Source: CAYOEJ01 sp964403015 (lineage in GTDB: Bacteria; Actinomycetota; Actinomycetes; Actinomycetales; Actinomycetaceae). From it: a stretch of 17,661 nucleotides of DNA. Both the position numbers and the translations under genes were made by a program. Positions 1 to 7,018 of the stretch are shown in pieces. A model generated the notes under the pieces. That model was not told the DNA's origin. It saw only the letters and a program-made list of their open reading frames with translations, and did not search any database. Within the stretch, counting starts at the first letter, position 1. Each line of letters opens with the position of its first letter. The stretch covers positions 1 through 17,661 of the forward strand of contig CAYOEJ010000032.1 in the NCBI GenBank assembly GCA_964403015.1, given 5' to 3'.

Positions 1-1263
1 GCGCTCGGCATGGTGCTTATCGTCATGCTCGGTATTGGCGTGGCAGAGCGTTCCGGTTGGTTCGAGGTGATGCTCCAGTCGGGCATGAAGAGCGCTCCGA
101 AGATGCTCATCATCCCGTCGATTGCCTTCATCGGCCTTCTCGGCAACGTTGCAGGCGACGCCGCTCCGGTAGTTCTCCCGCCGCTCGCCGCCATGGTGTT
201 CATCAAGATGGGCTGGCACCCGATTGCCGGTATTGCGCTGGCATATGCCGCATCCATCGGTGGCTTTGCCGCGAACTTCATCCTCGGTATGTCCGATGCT
301 CTCGTTCAGGGCTTTACCCAGCCCGCAGCTGAGCTCATCGACGATTCGATCGAGACCAACGTTGCCATGAACTGGTACTTCATCGCGGCATCCGTTGTGG
401 TTCTCCTCCCGATCATCTGGTTCGTCACCGCCAAGATCACGGTTCCGCGCCTTGGTACCTACGACAACCCGGAGTACGCGGGCGAGGAAATCAACATTAC
501 GGATCAGCAGCGCACGGCGAACCGCTGGGCCATTGTTTCGCTGATCATCTTCATCATTTTGCTCGTCATCGCATGCATCCCAGAGAACTCGTTCCTACGC
601 AACGCGGAGACCGGCTCGCTGACCACCGGATCACCGCTGATGAGCGGTATCGCTCTTATTCTTGCGATCTTCTTCTTCATCCCCGGCCTCGTCTACGGCA
701 TTAAGGCTGGCACGATCAAGGAAAGCAAGGATGCCACCAAGATGATGGTGGATTCGATGGGTACGATGGCCTACTTCATCGTGATCGTCTTCTTCGCTTC
801 CCAGATGCTCGCCTACATCACGGCATCCAACATGGGCTCGATCCTCGCGATCAAGGGCGCTGAATTGCTCGAGGGGCAGAACGGCATCGTGATCATCCTC
901 GGCATTATCTTCCTCTCGGCGTTCGTGAACCTCTTCATCGGTTCGGCATCTGCCAAGTGGGCGATCCTCGCCCCGATCTTCGTTCCGATGATGATGCTGC
1001 TCGATTTCCACCCGGCCTTTACCCAGATGGTTTACCGTATCGGTGACTCGATCACGAACCCGATTACGCCCATGTTCCCCTACTTCGCCCTCGTGCTCTC
1101 TTACGCGCAGAAGTATGACAAGAAGCTGGGTATCGGCACGTTCATCTCCACGCTCGTTCCGTACTCGCTCATTATGGGTCTCGGTTGGATCGTTCTCATG
1201 ATCGGCTGGTACTTGCTCGGATGGCCGGTTGGTGTTGAGGGTCCGATCCACATCGGAGGCTAA
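1..1263 (+). CDS. AbgT-family transporter, 3' part (5' end outside window)
   Basis: Integral membrane transporter of the AbgT family, whose known members import p-aminobenzoyl-glutamate or export antimetabolites. The reading frame is open from base 1, so the ATG at 10 is only an internal methionine and roughly the first 100 residues are missing. Family signatures are visible: NVAGDAAPVVLPPLAAMVF near the start and the C-terminal block GSASAKWAILAPIFVPMMM followed by GDSITNPITPMFPYFALVL, which matches the conserved Asn/Pro re-entrant hairpin of AbgT. About eight hydrophobic segments remain. An M20 amidohydrolase starts 45 nt downstream on the same strand, recalling the abgA/abgB/abgT arrangement. 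The family call is firm. The true substrate (aminobenzoyl-glutamate, short peptide or other acylated amino acid) cannot be read from sequence. Confidence 0.9.
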   Translation, partial: ALGMVLIVMLGIGVAERSGWFEVMLQSGMKSAPKMLIIPSIAFIGLLGNVAGDAAPVVLPPLAAMVFIKMGWHPIAGIALAYAASIGGFAANFILGMSDALVQGFTQPAAELIDDSIETNVAMNWYFIAASVVVLLPIIWFVTAKITVPRLGTYDNPEYAGEEINITDQQRTANRWAIVSLIIFIILLVIACIPENSFLRNAETGSLTTGSPLMSGIALILAIFFFIPGLVYGIKAGTIKESKDATKMMVDSMGTMAYFIVIVFFASQMLAYITASNMGSILAIKGAELLEGQNGIVIILGIIFLSAFVNLFIGSASAKWAILAPIFVPMMMLLDFHPAFTQMVYRIGDSITNPITPMFPYFALVLSYAQKYDKKLGIGTFISTLVPYSLIMGLGWIVLMIGWYLLGWPVGVEGPIHIGG

Positions 1264-1308
1264 GACAAAGGCCTAGTATTGAAGTACTAACGAGAGAAAG
1301 GCTGGCCA

Positions 1309-2505
1309 ATGTCGGACACGCAACCGTACCTCGAGGATCTCATCGCTTGGCGCAGGCATCTGCACCAGTACCCGGAGGCATCCTTCGAAGAGCATGAAAC
1401 CGTCGCTTACCTACGTGAGGTTCTGGCCGAACGTGCGCCATCGGCGTCGCTCGAGAACCTCACGGAAACGAGTTTGGTAGCGGTGTTTGACACTGGCCGG
1501 CCCGGACCAAAGGTGGGTCTGCGCACCGACATCGATGGTCTGGTGATGCAGGAAGACCGCCCAGATCTCGATTTTGCTTCCAAGAACCCCAATCGCATGC
1601 ACGGGTGCGGACACGATGGTCACATGGCCGTGGTGCTCTCGGCGATGGCGTGGATTGAGGATCACTTGGACGAGCTGGACGGCATCATTGTTGGCATCTT
1701 CCAGCACGCGGAGGAAACACCTCCAGGTGGCGCCAAAGAAATGGTGGCGACGGGATATTTCAACGACTTCGACTACATTTACGGCTTCCACCTGTGGTCC
1801 ACTCTGCCAACCGGAACTATCGATATTAAGGATGGACCGGCGTCGGCGAACTCCGATTTGTGGAAAGTAACGCTGAAAGGGAAGGGTGCGCACGCGTCAA
1901 CTCCCGAAGATTCGGTTGACGCCGTTTTGGCGGCGACGACGCTCGCGCAACAGCTCCTTCAGATTCCTGCGCGTCGGGTGAACGGTTTGGAACCGGCTGT
2001 CGTGTCGACGACGTGGCTCGAAGCTGGTTCTCACAGCGCGCTTAACGTCTACCCACCAGTTGCGAAAATTGGGGGAGTCGTTCGCACTCATTCCGCTGAG
2101 ACACGCGAGGTAGCGGTGAACTCGTTCAAGGAGATCCTCGCCGGGCTGGAGGCGGCGAACCCTGGCCTCACCTGCGAGCTCGACTACCTCGTCGGCTACG
2201 ACATGACGTGGAACAATCCTGGCAGTACTCAAGTTGTGCGGGAGCTCGCCGAGGATCGCTTCCCTGGCAAGATCGTTGCCGAACCAGCCATGTTGGGCGG
2301 CGAGGACTTTTCCGCATTCTCGCTCGTTGCCCCAGCTACCTACGTGTTCGTCGGTGCGGGGAATCCGGACAAGGGTTTCGATGCTGGCCACCATAATCCG
2401 CGTTTTGGTATTGATGAGGATTCGCTCGAGATTGCTCTCCAACTCGCCATCGACGTGATCCGCAATCGCGGACGCATTGTCGAGGCAGCAGAAGATTCTG
2501 AGTAG
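1309..2505 (+). CDS. M20 family metallo-amidohydrolase (AbgA/hippurate hydrolase-like)
   Basis: A 398-aa zinc or manganese amidohydrolase of peptidase family M20 (M20D-type), expected to cleave N-acyl or N-aminoacyl amino acids in the cytoplasm. Visible motifs are RRHLHQYPE (residues 15-23), GLRTDIDGL (70-78), the metal-ligand block MHGCGHDGH (97-105, Cys100 and His102), HAEETPPGGAKEM (133-145, catalytic/ligand Glu135-136), GFHLW (159-163, His161) and the C-terminal HHNPRFGIDEDSL (361-373). The dimerisation domain begins near KGKGAHAS (190-197). Length is normal for the family. The ATG at 1309 is preceded by a GAGAAAGG ribosome-binding site. It lies 45 nt after the AbgT-like transporter and is probably co-transcribed with it. 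E. coli uses two paralogous M20 subunits (AbgA and AbgB), whereas only one is present here, so the exact substrate remains open. Confidence 0.93.
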   Translation: MSDTQPYLEDLIAWRRHLHQYPEASFEEHETVAYLREVLAERAPSASLENLTETSLVAVFDTGRPGPKVGLRTDIDGLVMQEDRPDLDFASKNPNRMHGCGHDGHMAVVLSAMAWIEDHLDELDGIIVGIFQHAEETPPGGAKEMVATGYFNDFDYIYGFHLWSTLPTGTIDIKDGPASANSDLWKVTLKGKGAHASTPEDSVDAVLAATTLAQQLLQIPARRVNGLEPAVVSTTWLEAGSHSALNVYPPVAKIGGVVRTHSAETREVAVNSFKEILAGLEAANPGLTCELDYLVGYDMTWNNPGSTQVVRELAEDRFPGKIVAEPAMLGGEDFSAFSLVAPATYVFVGAGNPDKGFDAGHHNPRFGIDEDSLEIALQLAIDVIRNRGRIVEAAEDSE

Positions 2506-2506
2506 A

Positions 2507-2539
2507 GCTTTAGCTGCTTTAGCAGCCAAGCCTGAAAGC
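2507..2539 (+). terminator. Weak two-tier hairpin after the M20 gene
   Basis: Immediately after the stop codon, GCTGC (2513-2517) and GCAGC (2522-2526) form a 5-bp stem with a TTTA tetraloop. GCTTT (2507-2511) and AAAGC (2535-2539) can form an outer stem. No U-tract follows. It sits between convergent genes, where a terminator is expected, but the structure is weak. Confidence 0.3.
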
Positions 2540-2581
2540 GAATGAGCTCCGACCACCAGCGCTCATTTACAAGTCGAAGCA

Positions 2582-2806
2582 TTATTTTGGTTTAATCCCG
2601 AGGATGTCCGCTGGTGTGCAATCGAGTGCGTCACAGATGGCGGTGAGGGTGGAGAACCTGATTGCGCGGGCCTTTCCGTTCTTCAAGATCGAGAGGTTGG
2701 CCATCGTAAGGCCTGTGATGCGTGAGAGTTCGGTAAGCGTCATCTCGCGCGCCAAGAGAACCTGGCCAAGGTATGAGGTGATTCGATGTTCGTCAGACGA
2801 GTCCAT
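2582..2806 (-). CDS. Small XRE-family (Cro/CI-type) HTH regulator, YozG-like
   Basis: A 74-aa DNA-binding protein made almost entirely of one helix-turn-helix domain: LTELSRITGLTMANLSILKNGKARAIRFSTL contains the two recognition helices (about residues 24-54), and the end CDALDCTPADILGI is the usual C-terminal helix of the YozG/Cro-like group. The ATG at 2806 lies inside the end of the upstream DUF2975 gene (14-nt overlap) and has an AGGAGG Shine-Dalgarno about 6 nt before it, so translation is probably coupled. DUF2975 membrane proteins and small YozG-type regulators are commonly paired, and the regulator is presumed to control this operon. No effector domain is present. Its target may be the repeated sequence in front of the operon, which is inference. 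Confidence 0.9.
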   Translation of the reverse strand: MDSSDEHRITSYLGQVLLAREMTLTELSRITGLTMANLSILKNGKARAIRFSTLTAICDALDCTPADILGIKPK

Positions 2807-3404
2807 CGACGTCCTCCTCGAGCCGGCGCCCGCGCTCGAACGCTGTAGCTAGCACGATGCAGACAAGAGCGGCCAAGAGATGAGCCGCGGAGACCGCAGG
2901 AAGATTGAAACTCGCGCCGGAGCTTACCTGTTGTTCCATGGCCGTTTCAAGCGGAATATTAGACATGTAGTCCCTGAAATGATCCCACGCGAGTTTGACG
3001 ACGAGGGCGTCGACTGCGAATCTGATGCCGGCAAGTATTGCCACAGAAATTCCAGTGCGCTTGAGCGTTCGTGAAAGGCGTTGCGAGAATGGGTTGCCGA
3101 GGGCAACATGACGTGACACCTGCCGCGCTGTATTCAAAAGAAGGATTGTCATAGTGGCTCCGCAGACTAATGCGATGGCGGAAAGCACTCTTATGTGCAG
3201 TGGGAAATGCAGGATGGTGAGTTCGTGATGTCCAGCGATGCTGTAGTCCCTGATCTGTGGGAGATTACTCGCACCAACCCACGTGCCTGGAATCAGGCTG
3301 ATTGAGGTAACGATGCTCCACACTTTCCACGCGGTGAACAACGCAACCACCGCGATTGTCAGTGTTAGGAAGCCTGTTGCTATGTTAATTCTTGTCTTCT
3401 GCAT
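2793..3404 (-). CDS. DUF2975 domain-containing four-helix membrane protein
   Basis: A 203-aa integral membrane protein of unknown function (DUF2975). Four hydrophobic segments are visible: TGFLTLTIAVVALFTAWKVW near the N-terminus, VLSAIALVCGATMTILLL, GISVAILAGIRFAVDALVV and AAHLLAALVCIVLATAF. Family hallmarks are the NPFSQRLSRTLKRTG loop between helices 2 and 3 and the charged C-terminal tail GRRLEEDVDGLV. I chose the ATG at 3404 rather than the in-frame one at 3428 because AAGGAG lies 6 nt upstream of 3404, whereas the 3428 start would fall within the AT-rich repeat leader. It is first in an operon with the small XRE regulator. Such pairs have been suspected of sensing membrane or developmental state, but no function can be assigned here. 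Confidence 0.88.
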   Translation of the reverse strand: MQKTRINIATGFLTLTIAVVALFTAWKVWSIVTSISLIPGTWVGASNLPQIRDYSIAGHHELTILHFPLHIRVLSAIALVCGATMTILLLNTARQVSRHVALGNPFSQRLSRTLKRTGISVAILAGIRFAVDALVVKLAWDHFRDYMSNIPLETAMEQQVSSGASFNLPAVSAAHLLAALVCIVLATAFERGRRLEEDVDGLV

Positions 3405-3413
3405 GGTAATCTC

Positions 3414-3446
3414 CTTATCGATTATCAATATATCGAATATCGATAA
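3414..3446 (-). promoter_or_regulatory. Repeated TCGATA-like boxes and imperfect palindrome in the leader of the DUF2975-XRE operon
   Basis: On the minus strand the DNA just before the ribosome-binding site reads as four close copies of an ATCGATA-type box (ATCGATA, TTCGATA, ATTGATA, ATCGATA) ending next to AAGGAG. Bases 3422-3446 form an imperfect palindrome: TTATCAATAT (3422-3431) opposes ATATCGATAA (3437-3446) with 9 of 10 positions complementary and a 5-nt centre. The tract is markedly AT-richer than the surroundings. It is a candidate operator, probably for the operon's own XRE protein; binding is not demonstrated. Confidence 0.5.
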
Positions 3447-3506
3447 ATAAGGGAAGAGTTTTCAGAAGCCCGTTACGTGGCGGCTTTGGTGCGCGTTCTG
3501 ATGTGA

Positions 3507-4064
3507 CTAAGCAGTCGGGCCAGTCGGCCACGGCTTCGAACCGATCCAGTAGCGGCGATGGCCATGAATGCTGCCATCGTATTCGCCACCAGCGTTGACG
3601 ATGACTCCACGCGATGCCACGTTCGATTCGTCGCACGTGACGAGAAGAGGATCGACGCCCAGATCGTTTGCGAGATCTGCTCCTGCCCGAAGCGCAGCGG
3701 TCGCAATTCCTTGCCTTCGAGCGCTCGGCCGTACCGCATAGCCCACATGGCCACCTTGATCGAAGAGATACTGGTTGAGGGCGTAGCGGATGGCGATGAA
3801 CCCAAGAATGGGTCCGCCGTCGTCCCACGAATCGTCAACGATCCAGCGGTAGGCACAGTGCACGCGGCCGTCCTGCGGCGCAATAGTGGTGTCTTCTTCG
3901 CGCGAGCGGCTCTCAATATAGTCAGCGAAGCTCTCTTTGCTGAGGTCGAGCGGGAGGTCGCTGTGGTCGTAGCCCGACCCGGCGACGTGTTCGGCGTCGA
4001 ACTCGTGGAGGAAATCTCGCCAAGCTTCGTAACGGGTGGGATCGGGTGCAACGAGTGACGTCAT
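3507..4064 (-). CDS. GNAT-family N-acetyltransferase
   Basis: A 185-aa acyl-CoA-dependent N-acetyltransferase. The acetyl-CoA-binding motif A is clear: GHVGYAVRPSARRQGIATAAL (about residues 104-124), with the RRQGIA pyrophosphate loop. It is followed by LLVTCDESNVASRGVIVNAGGEY, the motif B region with the usual Asn-x-x-Ser. The N-terminal part carries FLHEFDAEHVAGSGY, typical of the subgroup that acts on small or unknown acceptors. It is the last gene of the minus-strand set, starting 9 nt after the P-loop ATPase stop; the ribosome-binding site is poor, which suggests coupling to the upstream gene. The substrate cannot be predicted. Confidence 0.9.
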   Translation of the reverse strand: MTSLVAPDPTRYEAWRDFLHEFDAEHVAGSGYDHSDLPLDLSKESFADYIESRSREEDTTIAPQDGRVHCAYRWIVDDSWDDGGPILGFIAIRYALNQYLFDQGGHVGYAVRPSARRQGIATAALRAGADLANDLGVDPLLVTCDESNVASRGVIVNAGGEYDGSIHGHRRYWIGSKPWPTGPTA

Positions 4065-4073
4065 TGCGTCAGT

Positions 4074-4628
4074 TTACCGTCCTAGTTCGCGCATGAGCAT
4101 TCCGTAATCACGCAGACTGCGAAGCCGCAGGACGGGAGGGCCGTCGTGCGCGGTTTCCATCTGCTCGATCCGTGAACGCTTACTCTCAAAGGAATGAAAA
4201 TGCCAGCGGATAATCGAGTCTTTGGAAAATACGCGCCCCCACGTTTCCACGTTGCCGTTGCATACAAGCTCGCGTTTGAATGCGCGCTGGCGGGTGCGCT
4301 TGAGTAGGCGAGTTAGCGAAATCCAGCGCGGGTAGTCGAGTGCGATAACGACGTCGGCATGCGCTAGCACGCGGTCCCTCCACTTGCCGTAGGCGGAGTC
4401 TAAAACCCAACGGTCACCGCGCACGAGTTCGTCGACGATTCGGATTTGAGCGTCATCTGGCCGGAAGTTCCAGTTCGGCAACCAACCCACCTCGTCGTCG
4501 ACGAAATGGACGGGCAGACCGAGCGCGTCGCCGATTTGCTGTGCGGCGGTGGACTTGCCTGAGCCCGTGGCCCCGTAAAGCAAGATGCGCTTGGCGCCTG
4601 CGACGTCGGAGAACGATGCGGTGGGCAT
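4074..4628 (-). CDS. Small P-loop NTPase, adenylate-kinase-like (FlaR/topology-modulation-type)
   Basis: A 184-aa nucleotide-binding protein. The Walker A motif GATGSGKST occupies residues 19-27, after the beta-strand RILLYG. LPVHFVDDEVGWLPNWNFRP (about 38-57) matches the acceptor-side motif of the AAA_17/adenylate-kinase-like proteins once called DNA topology modulation protein FlaR. DVVIALDYPRWISLTRLLKRT, followed by the basic stretch RQRAFKRELVCNGN, resembles their LID segment. Length is normal for the group. It starts 2 nt after the GH13 stop and is followed 9 nt later by the GNAT gene, so it is operon-internal. Despite the family name, the reaction is unknown; a small-molecule or nucleotide kinase activity is the likeliest. 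Confidence 0.87.
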   Translation of the reverse strand: MPTASFSDVAGAKRILLYGATGSGKSTAAQQIGDALGLPVHFVDDEVGWLPNWNFRPDDAQIRIVDELVRGDRWVLDSAYGKWRDRVLAHADVVIALDYPRWISLTRLLKRTRQRAFKRELVCNGNVETWGRVFSKDSIIRWHFHSFESKRSRIEQMETAHDGPPVLRLRSLRDYGMLMRELGR

Positions 4629-4630
4629 GG

Positions 4631-5818
4631 TTAAAGGGTGATCTCTTCGTCGGGCGCGAGGATCGTCATGGCTTCGTTCGTGTAGTCGGCACGAACCTTG
4701 ATCTCGCCCTCACTGCGTACGGTGTATTCGAGCACGTCATTATCCTTGTGATCCACTGAAATCTCCGCATTGACGAGCCACGGGTTGCGACGCCGGAGCG
4801 CGATAAGTCGCTGATACCACGCGAGCATATCCGCGCCCAGCGGGGAGAGTTCGTCGGGGGTCGGCGGGAGCTTGGGTCGAACGTCGTCGTCCCCACCAAA
4901 GTCCACGCGCTTAACGCCAGTGAAGCCCTGCTCGTCGCCGTAGTAAACCGACGGCGATCCGGGAAGAGTGAAGAGAAGCCCGGCCGCGATGGCGGCGCGT
5001 TTTTGACCGACTTCGGAGGCGATACGAGTGACATCGTGGTTGGAGACGAATGTTTGGGGGATGAACGTTTCGCAAAACTCGGCGTGCCGGCCAAGTGCAT
5101 GAGCGAGTTCCCACGGGTTTGAATCCTTCAGCGAGCTCCAGACGCCTTTCCAGAGCTCGTACTGGGTAACGGTGTCGACTGTCGATTCGCTAACGAAGCC
5201 CGCGTAGTCGCCGTGAATGATTTCACCAAGGAATACGGCGTCCGGGAACTCCTCGCGAACGCGCCCGATCACGTTTCGCCAAAAGTCAGTGGGAACCGCG
5301 TAGGCCACGTCCAGTCGCCAACCTGATATTCCCCGGCCGAGCCAATGCTTCATGACATCAACGACGAAGTCCGCGACAGCAGGGTTGGCGTGGTCAAGCT
5401 CGACCAGATCTTGGATTCCTTCCCAGCCGCGCGGCTGATCGCCTTCCCATTTAAGGAAGTCAGGCTTCTCAGTGAGGAAGCGGTGGTTATGGGAAACGTG
5501 GTTGAACACGCCGTCGAGTAAAACGTTGATACCGCGCTCGCGACAGGCGTCAACGACTCGGACGAAGTCCTCCTCAGAACCAAGACGTGGATCAATCGTG
5601 TAGTGATCGAGGGTGTCGTAACCGTGGGTGCGGGAGTCGAAGATCGGGCCAAGAAGTAGCCCATTGCAGCCGAGATCGATGAGGTAATCAAGCCAGTTCT
5701 CGATGTGATCCAGCGGCGCTGTGGGGTCCTCGACGTGGTTAGAGCCGCGTTCCTTTTCTGAACCGAGGGCTCCTAGCGGGAAGACCTGCCACCAAATTGT
5801 GTGCTCAAGTAGCGACAT
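4631..5818 (-). CDS. GH13 alpha-amylase-family glycoside hydrolase
   Basis: A 395-aa single-domain-plus-tail glycoside hydrolase of clan GH13, expected to act on alpha-glucosidic bonds. All four conserved regions are present: region I LDGVFNHV (101-108), region II GWRLDVAYA (166-174) with Arg168 and nucleophile Asp170, region III FLGEII (197-201) with acid/base Glu199, and region IV FVSNHDVTR (257-265) with Asp262. The N-terminus begins directly with IWWQVFPLG, and there is no signal peptide, so it is cytoplasmic. It is short for the family, with a reduced B domain and a small C-terminal beta region. The ATG at 5818 has GGAG about 6 nt upstream. First gene of the GH13-ATPase-GNAT operon. Specificity (maltodextrin, trehalose, isomaltose type) is not resolvable by eye. 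Confidence 0.93.
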   Translation of the reverse strand: MSLLEHTIWWQVFPLGALGSEKERGSNHVEDPTAPLDHIENWLDYLIDLGCNGLLLGPIFDSRTHGYDTLDHYTIDPRLGSEEDFVRVVDACRERGINVLLDGVFNHVSHNHRFLTEKPDFLKWEGDQPRGWEGIQDLVELDHANPAVADFVVDVMKHWLGRGISGWRLDVAYAVPTDFWRNVIGRVREEFPDAVFLGEIIHGDYAGFVSESTVDTVTQYELWKGVWSSLKDSNPWELAHALGRHAEFCETFIPQTFVSNHDVTRIASEVGQKRAAIAAGLLFTLPGSPSVYYGDEQGFTGVKRVDFGGDDDVRPKLPPTPDELSPLGADMLAWYQRLIALRRRNPWLVNAEISVDHKDNDVLEYTVRSEGEIKVRADYTNEAMTILAPDEEITL

Positions 5819-5892
5819 GAAGACTCCATTTCGTTGACTTTGGGTTTCTCCATTCTATCCGGGAGCGCGGTGGGGTGAGATATTGGCCTGTC

Positions 5893-5988
5893 GCAAGTCC
5901 GGTCGAAAGTTTGGTCGCGAGTTTGGGGAGTGAGTGGTGCCTGCGTGCGAGGTCTGGAAGGCTGGACTGTTTGGTCGACTGTTTGGTG
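5893..5988. repeat. Degenerate 12-bp tandem repeat array in intergenic spacer
   Basis: Read on the plus strand in 12-nt steps from 5893, units resemble GAnnGTTTGGTC: GCAAGTCCGGTC (5893), GAAAGTTTGGTC (5905), GCGAGTTTGGGG (5917), then three diverged units (5929-5964), then GACTGTTTGGTC (5965) and GACTGTTTGGTG (5977). The two recognisable blocks stay in the same 12-nt phase across the 36-nt middle. No gene is supported here; on the minus strand the units would encode D/H-Q/R-T-x tetrapeptides. Confidence 0.65.
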
Positions 5989-5998
5989 GACCATCTCG

Positions 5999-6067
5999 TA
6001 AATTGAGTGTCGATTCACGGATTGAGTGCTTATTTCTGTATCAATCTGTAAATCAACACTCAATTTA
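5999..6067. repeat. Perfect 12-bp inverted repeat with a third ATTGAGTG copy
   Basis: TAAATTGAGTGT (5999-6010) and ACACTCAATTTA (6056-6067) are exact reverse complements separated by 45 nt. ATTGAGTG recurs directly at 6021-6028 inside the loop. The right arm contains the stop codon of the Cys-rich protein gene. The arms are AT-rich and no T-tract follows, so this does not look like a normal intrinsic terminator; paired protein-binding sites are an alternative. Confidence 0.55.
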
Positions 6068-6820
6068 GTAGGGCTCAAACTCTGTGGAACTCATAAATGC
6101 GTCATGGCCCGTCTTGTGGTTCCAGCAAGTCAACCCGTCCTCTTCTGATTTACACACGAAGTCCGCGTAGTAACCAACATCGCCGTAGTCGAGTGTTTGC
6201 GCAACGAATCCAAGTTGGCAGTAGTCGTCCATGAAGCAGAAACCGTCATGCTTGGCACCGCCGTATGTTGGCGCCTCGCTGCCCGTTCCGAAATCGATGA
6301 ACGGTTCGCCGCCCGAACCGTCGTCGCCCGTGGGCTCAACTGGCGGATTCGTGTCCCATGATGTCACCTTTCACATCAGATGTGACCCGCCTTCGATATC
6401 CGTATTGATATCGCAGCCGATATTCCCACTCGGAGTGCGGAAGGCTGCCGTCGCGAAGCCTTCGTTGACGATGACCGTCGTGATCTCTTCGGCTTCATCT
6501 GGAAGTCCTGTCGGGGCGGAGCTTGTTTCGCCTTCGCCTTCCGTCATGCTGGTTGGTCGTGGCGTTGCCGGTCGAGTATCTGGGCTGTCTTGGTCTTCCG
6601 AAGGACTATCCGTAACAGACGGCTCAGCGGTGGTCTGCTGAGTCGTTGGCGCTTCAGTTGACGATTGCGATGAGTCAGATGTGGCAAGTTTCAGCCCGAC
6701 GAAGACTGCAACTGCGATGACTATGATTGCGAGAATCGCGAGAACGATTGTCCGCCTACGATCCCTACCTCCATCAGCCTGTCCGGTGGGGCCCGACTTT
6801 GCATAGTGACTGTCCGACAT
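6065..6820 (-). pseudogene. Membrane-anchored Cys-rich extracellular-domain protein, interrupted by an in-frame TGA
   Basis: The ATG at 6820 (AGGAGG about 6 nt upstream) opens a protein with a short cytoplasmic head (MSDSHYAKSG), a basic stop-transfer stretch GRDRRR, one membrane helix (about residues 22-42) and a Ser/Thr/Pro/Glu-rich linker of about 50 residues. An extracellular domain follows, beginning FRTPSGNIGCDIN. TGA at 6371-6373 stops it after GGSHLM. The same frame continues without shift as KVTSWDTNPP through GFCFMDDYCQ, DFVCKSEEDGLTCWNHKTGH to TAA at 6065. This SGNIGC...GLTCWN...TGH pattern is a known actinobacterial secreted domain, so both halves belong to one gene. The domain has five cysteines; restoring Cys at the TGA would give six. 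It may be a true nonsense mutation, a sequencing error or recoding. Function unknown; probably a cell-surface protein. Confidence 0.75.
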
Positions 6821-6970
6821 AACTTCCTCCTCAGCTACGACGATAAGCCGATAGTAGCCAGAGCTTTCCGCAGCAATACGCGCAATAGCGCGAGGGTGAC
6901 CATATTGTGTCACGGTGTTGCTGATTCGTTTCCCATTGGTTCACTGAAAGTTATCGTCTGAGGGACGTTC

Positions 6971-7003
6971 AGCCTAGGTCATCGACTATCACACTTCTAG
7001 GCT
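6971..7003. promoter_or_regulatory. 7-bp inverted repeat in the divergent promoter region
   Basis: AGCCTAG (6971-6977) and CTAGGCT (6997-7003) are exact inverted copies with a 19-nt interval, in the 265-nt region between the divergent Cys-rich protein gene and tadA. Spacing of about 2.5 helical turns fits a dimeric regulator, but no promoter hexamers nearby are convincing. Confidence 0.35.
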
Positions 7004-7018
7004 CATGCGGGTTTTCCT

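Noticed and set aside
631..1251. Long minus-strand frame opposite the AbgT-like gene
   Set aside because: His/Glu/Arg/Asp-rich translation typical of the antisense of a GC-rich membrane-protein gene; the plus-strand frame has clear family motifs.
3405..3428. Upstream ATG for the DUF2975 protein at 3428
   Set aside because: It would place the AT-rich repeats and the AAGGAG site inside coding sequence; ATG 3404 has ideal spacing to AAGGAG.
5893..6067. CRISPR array
   Set aside because: Units are 12 nt, contiguous and degenerate, without 28-37-nt repeats and unique spacers or cas genes.
5773..6078. About 100-codon minus-strand frame spanning the GH13 start and the end of the surface-protein gene
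   Set aside because: It starts with TTG without a ribosome-binding site, overlaps genes at both ends, has low-complexity Gln/Thr/Asp content produced by the 12-bp repeats, and resembles no family.
6371..6373. Selenocysteine codon as the main explanation of the in-frame TGA
   Set aside because: No SECIS hairpin is evident by eye just after it, and the domain looks like an extracellular disulfide-bonded one; error or nonsense mutation is simpler. Kept only as an alternative in the findings.
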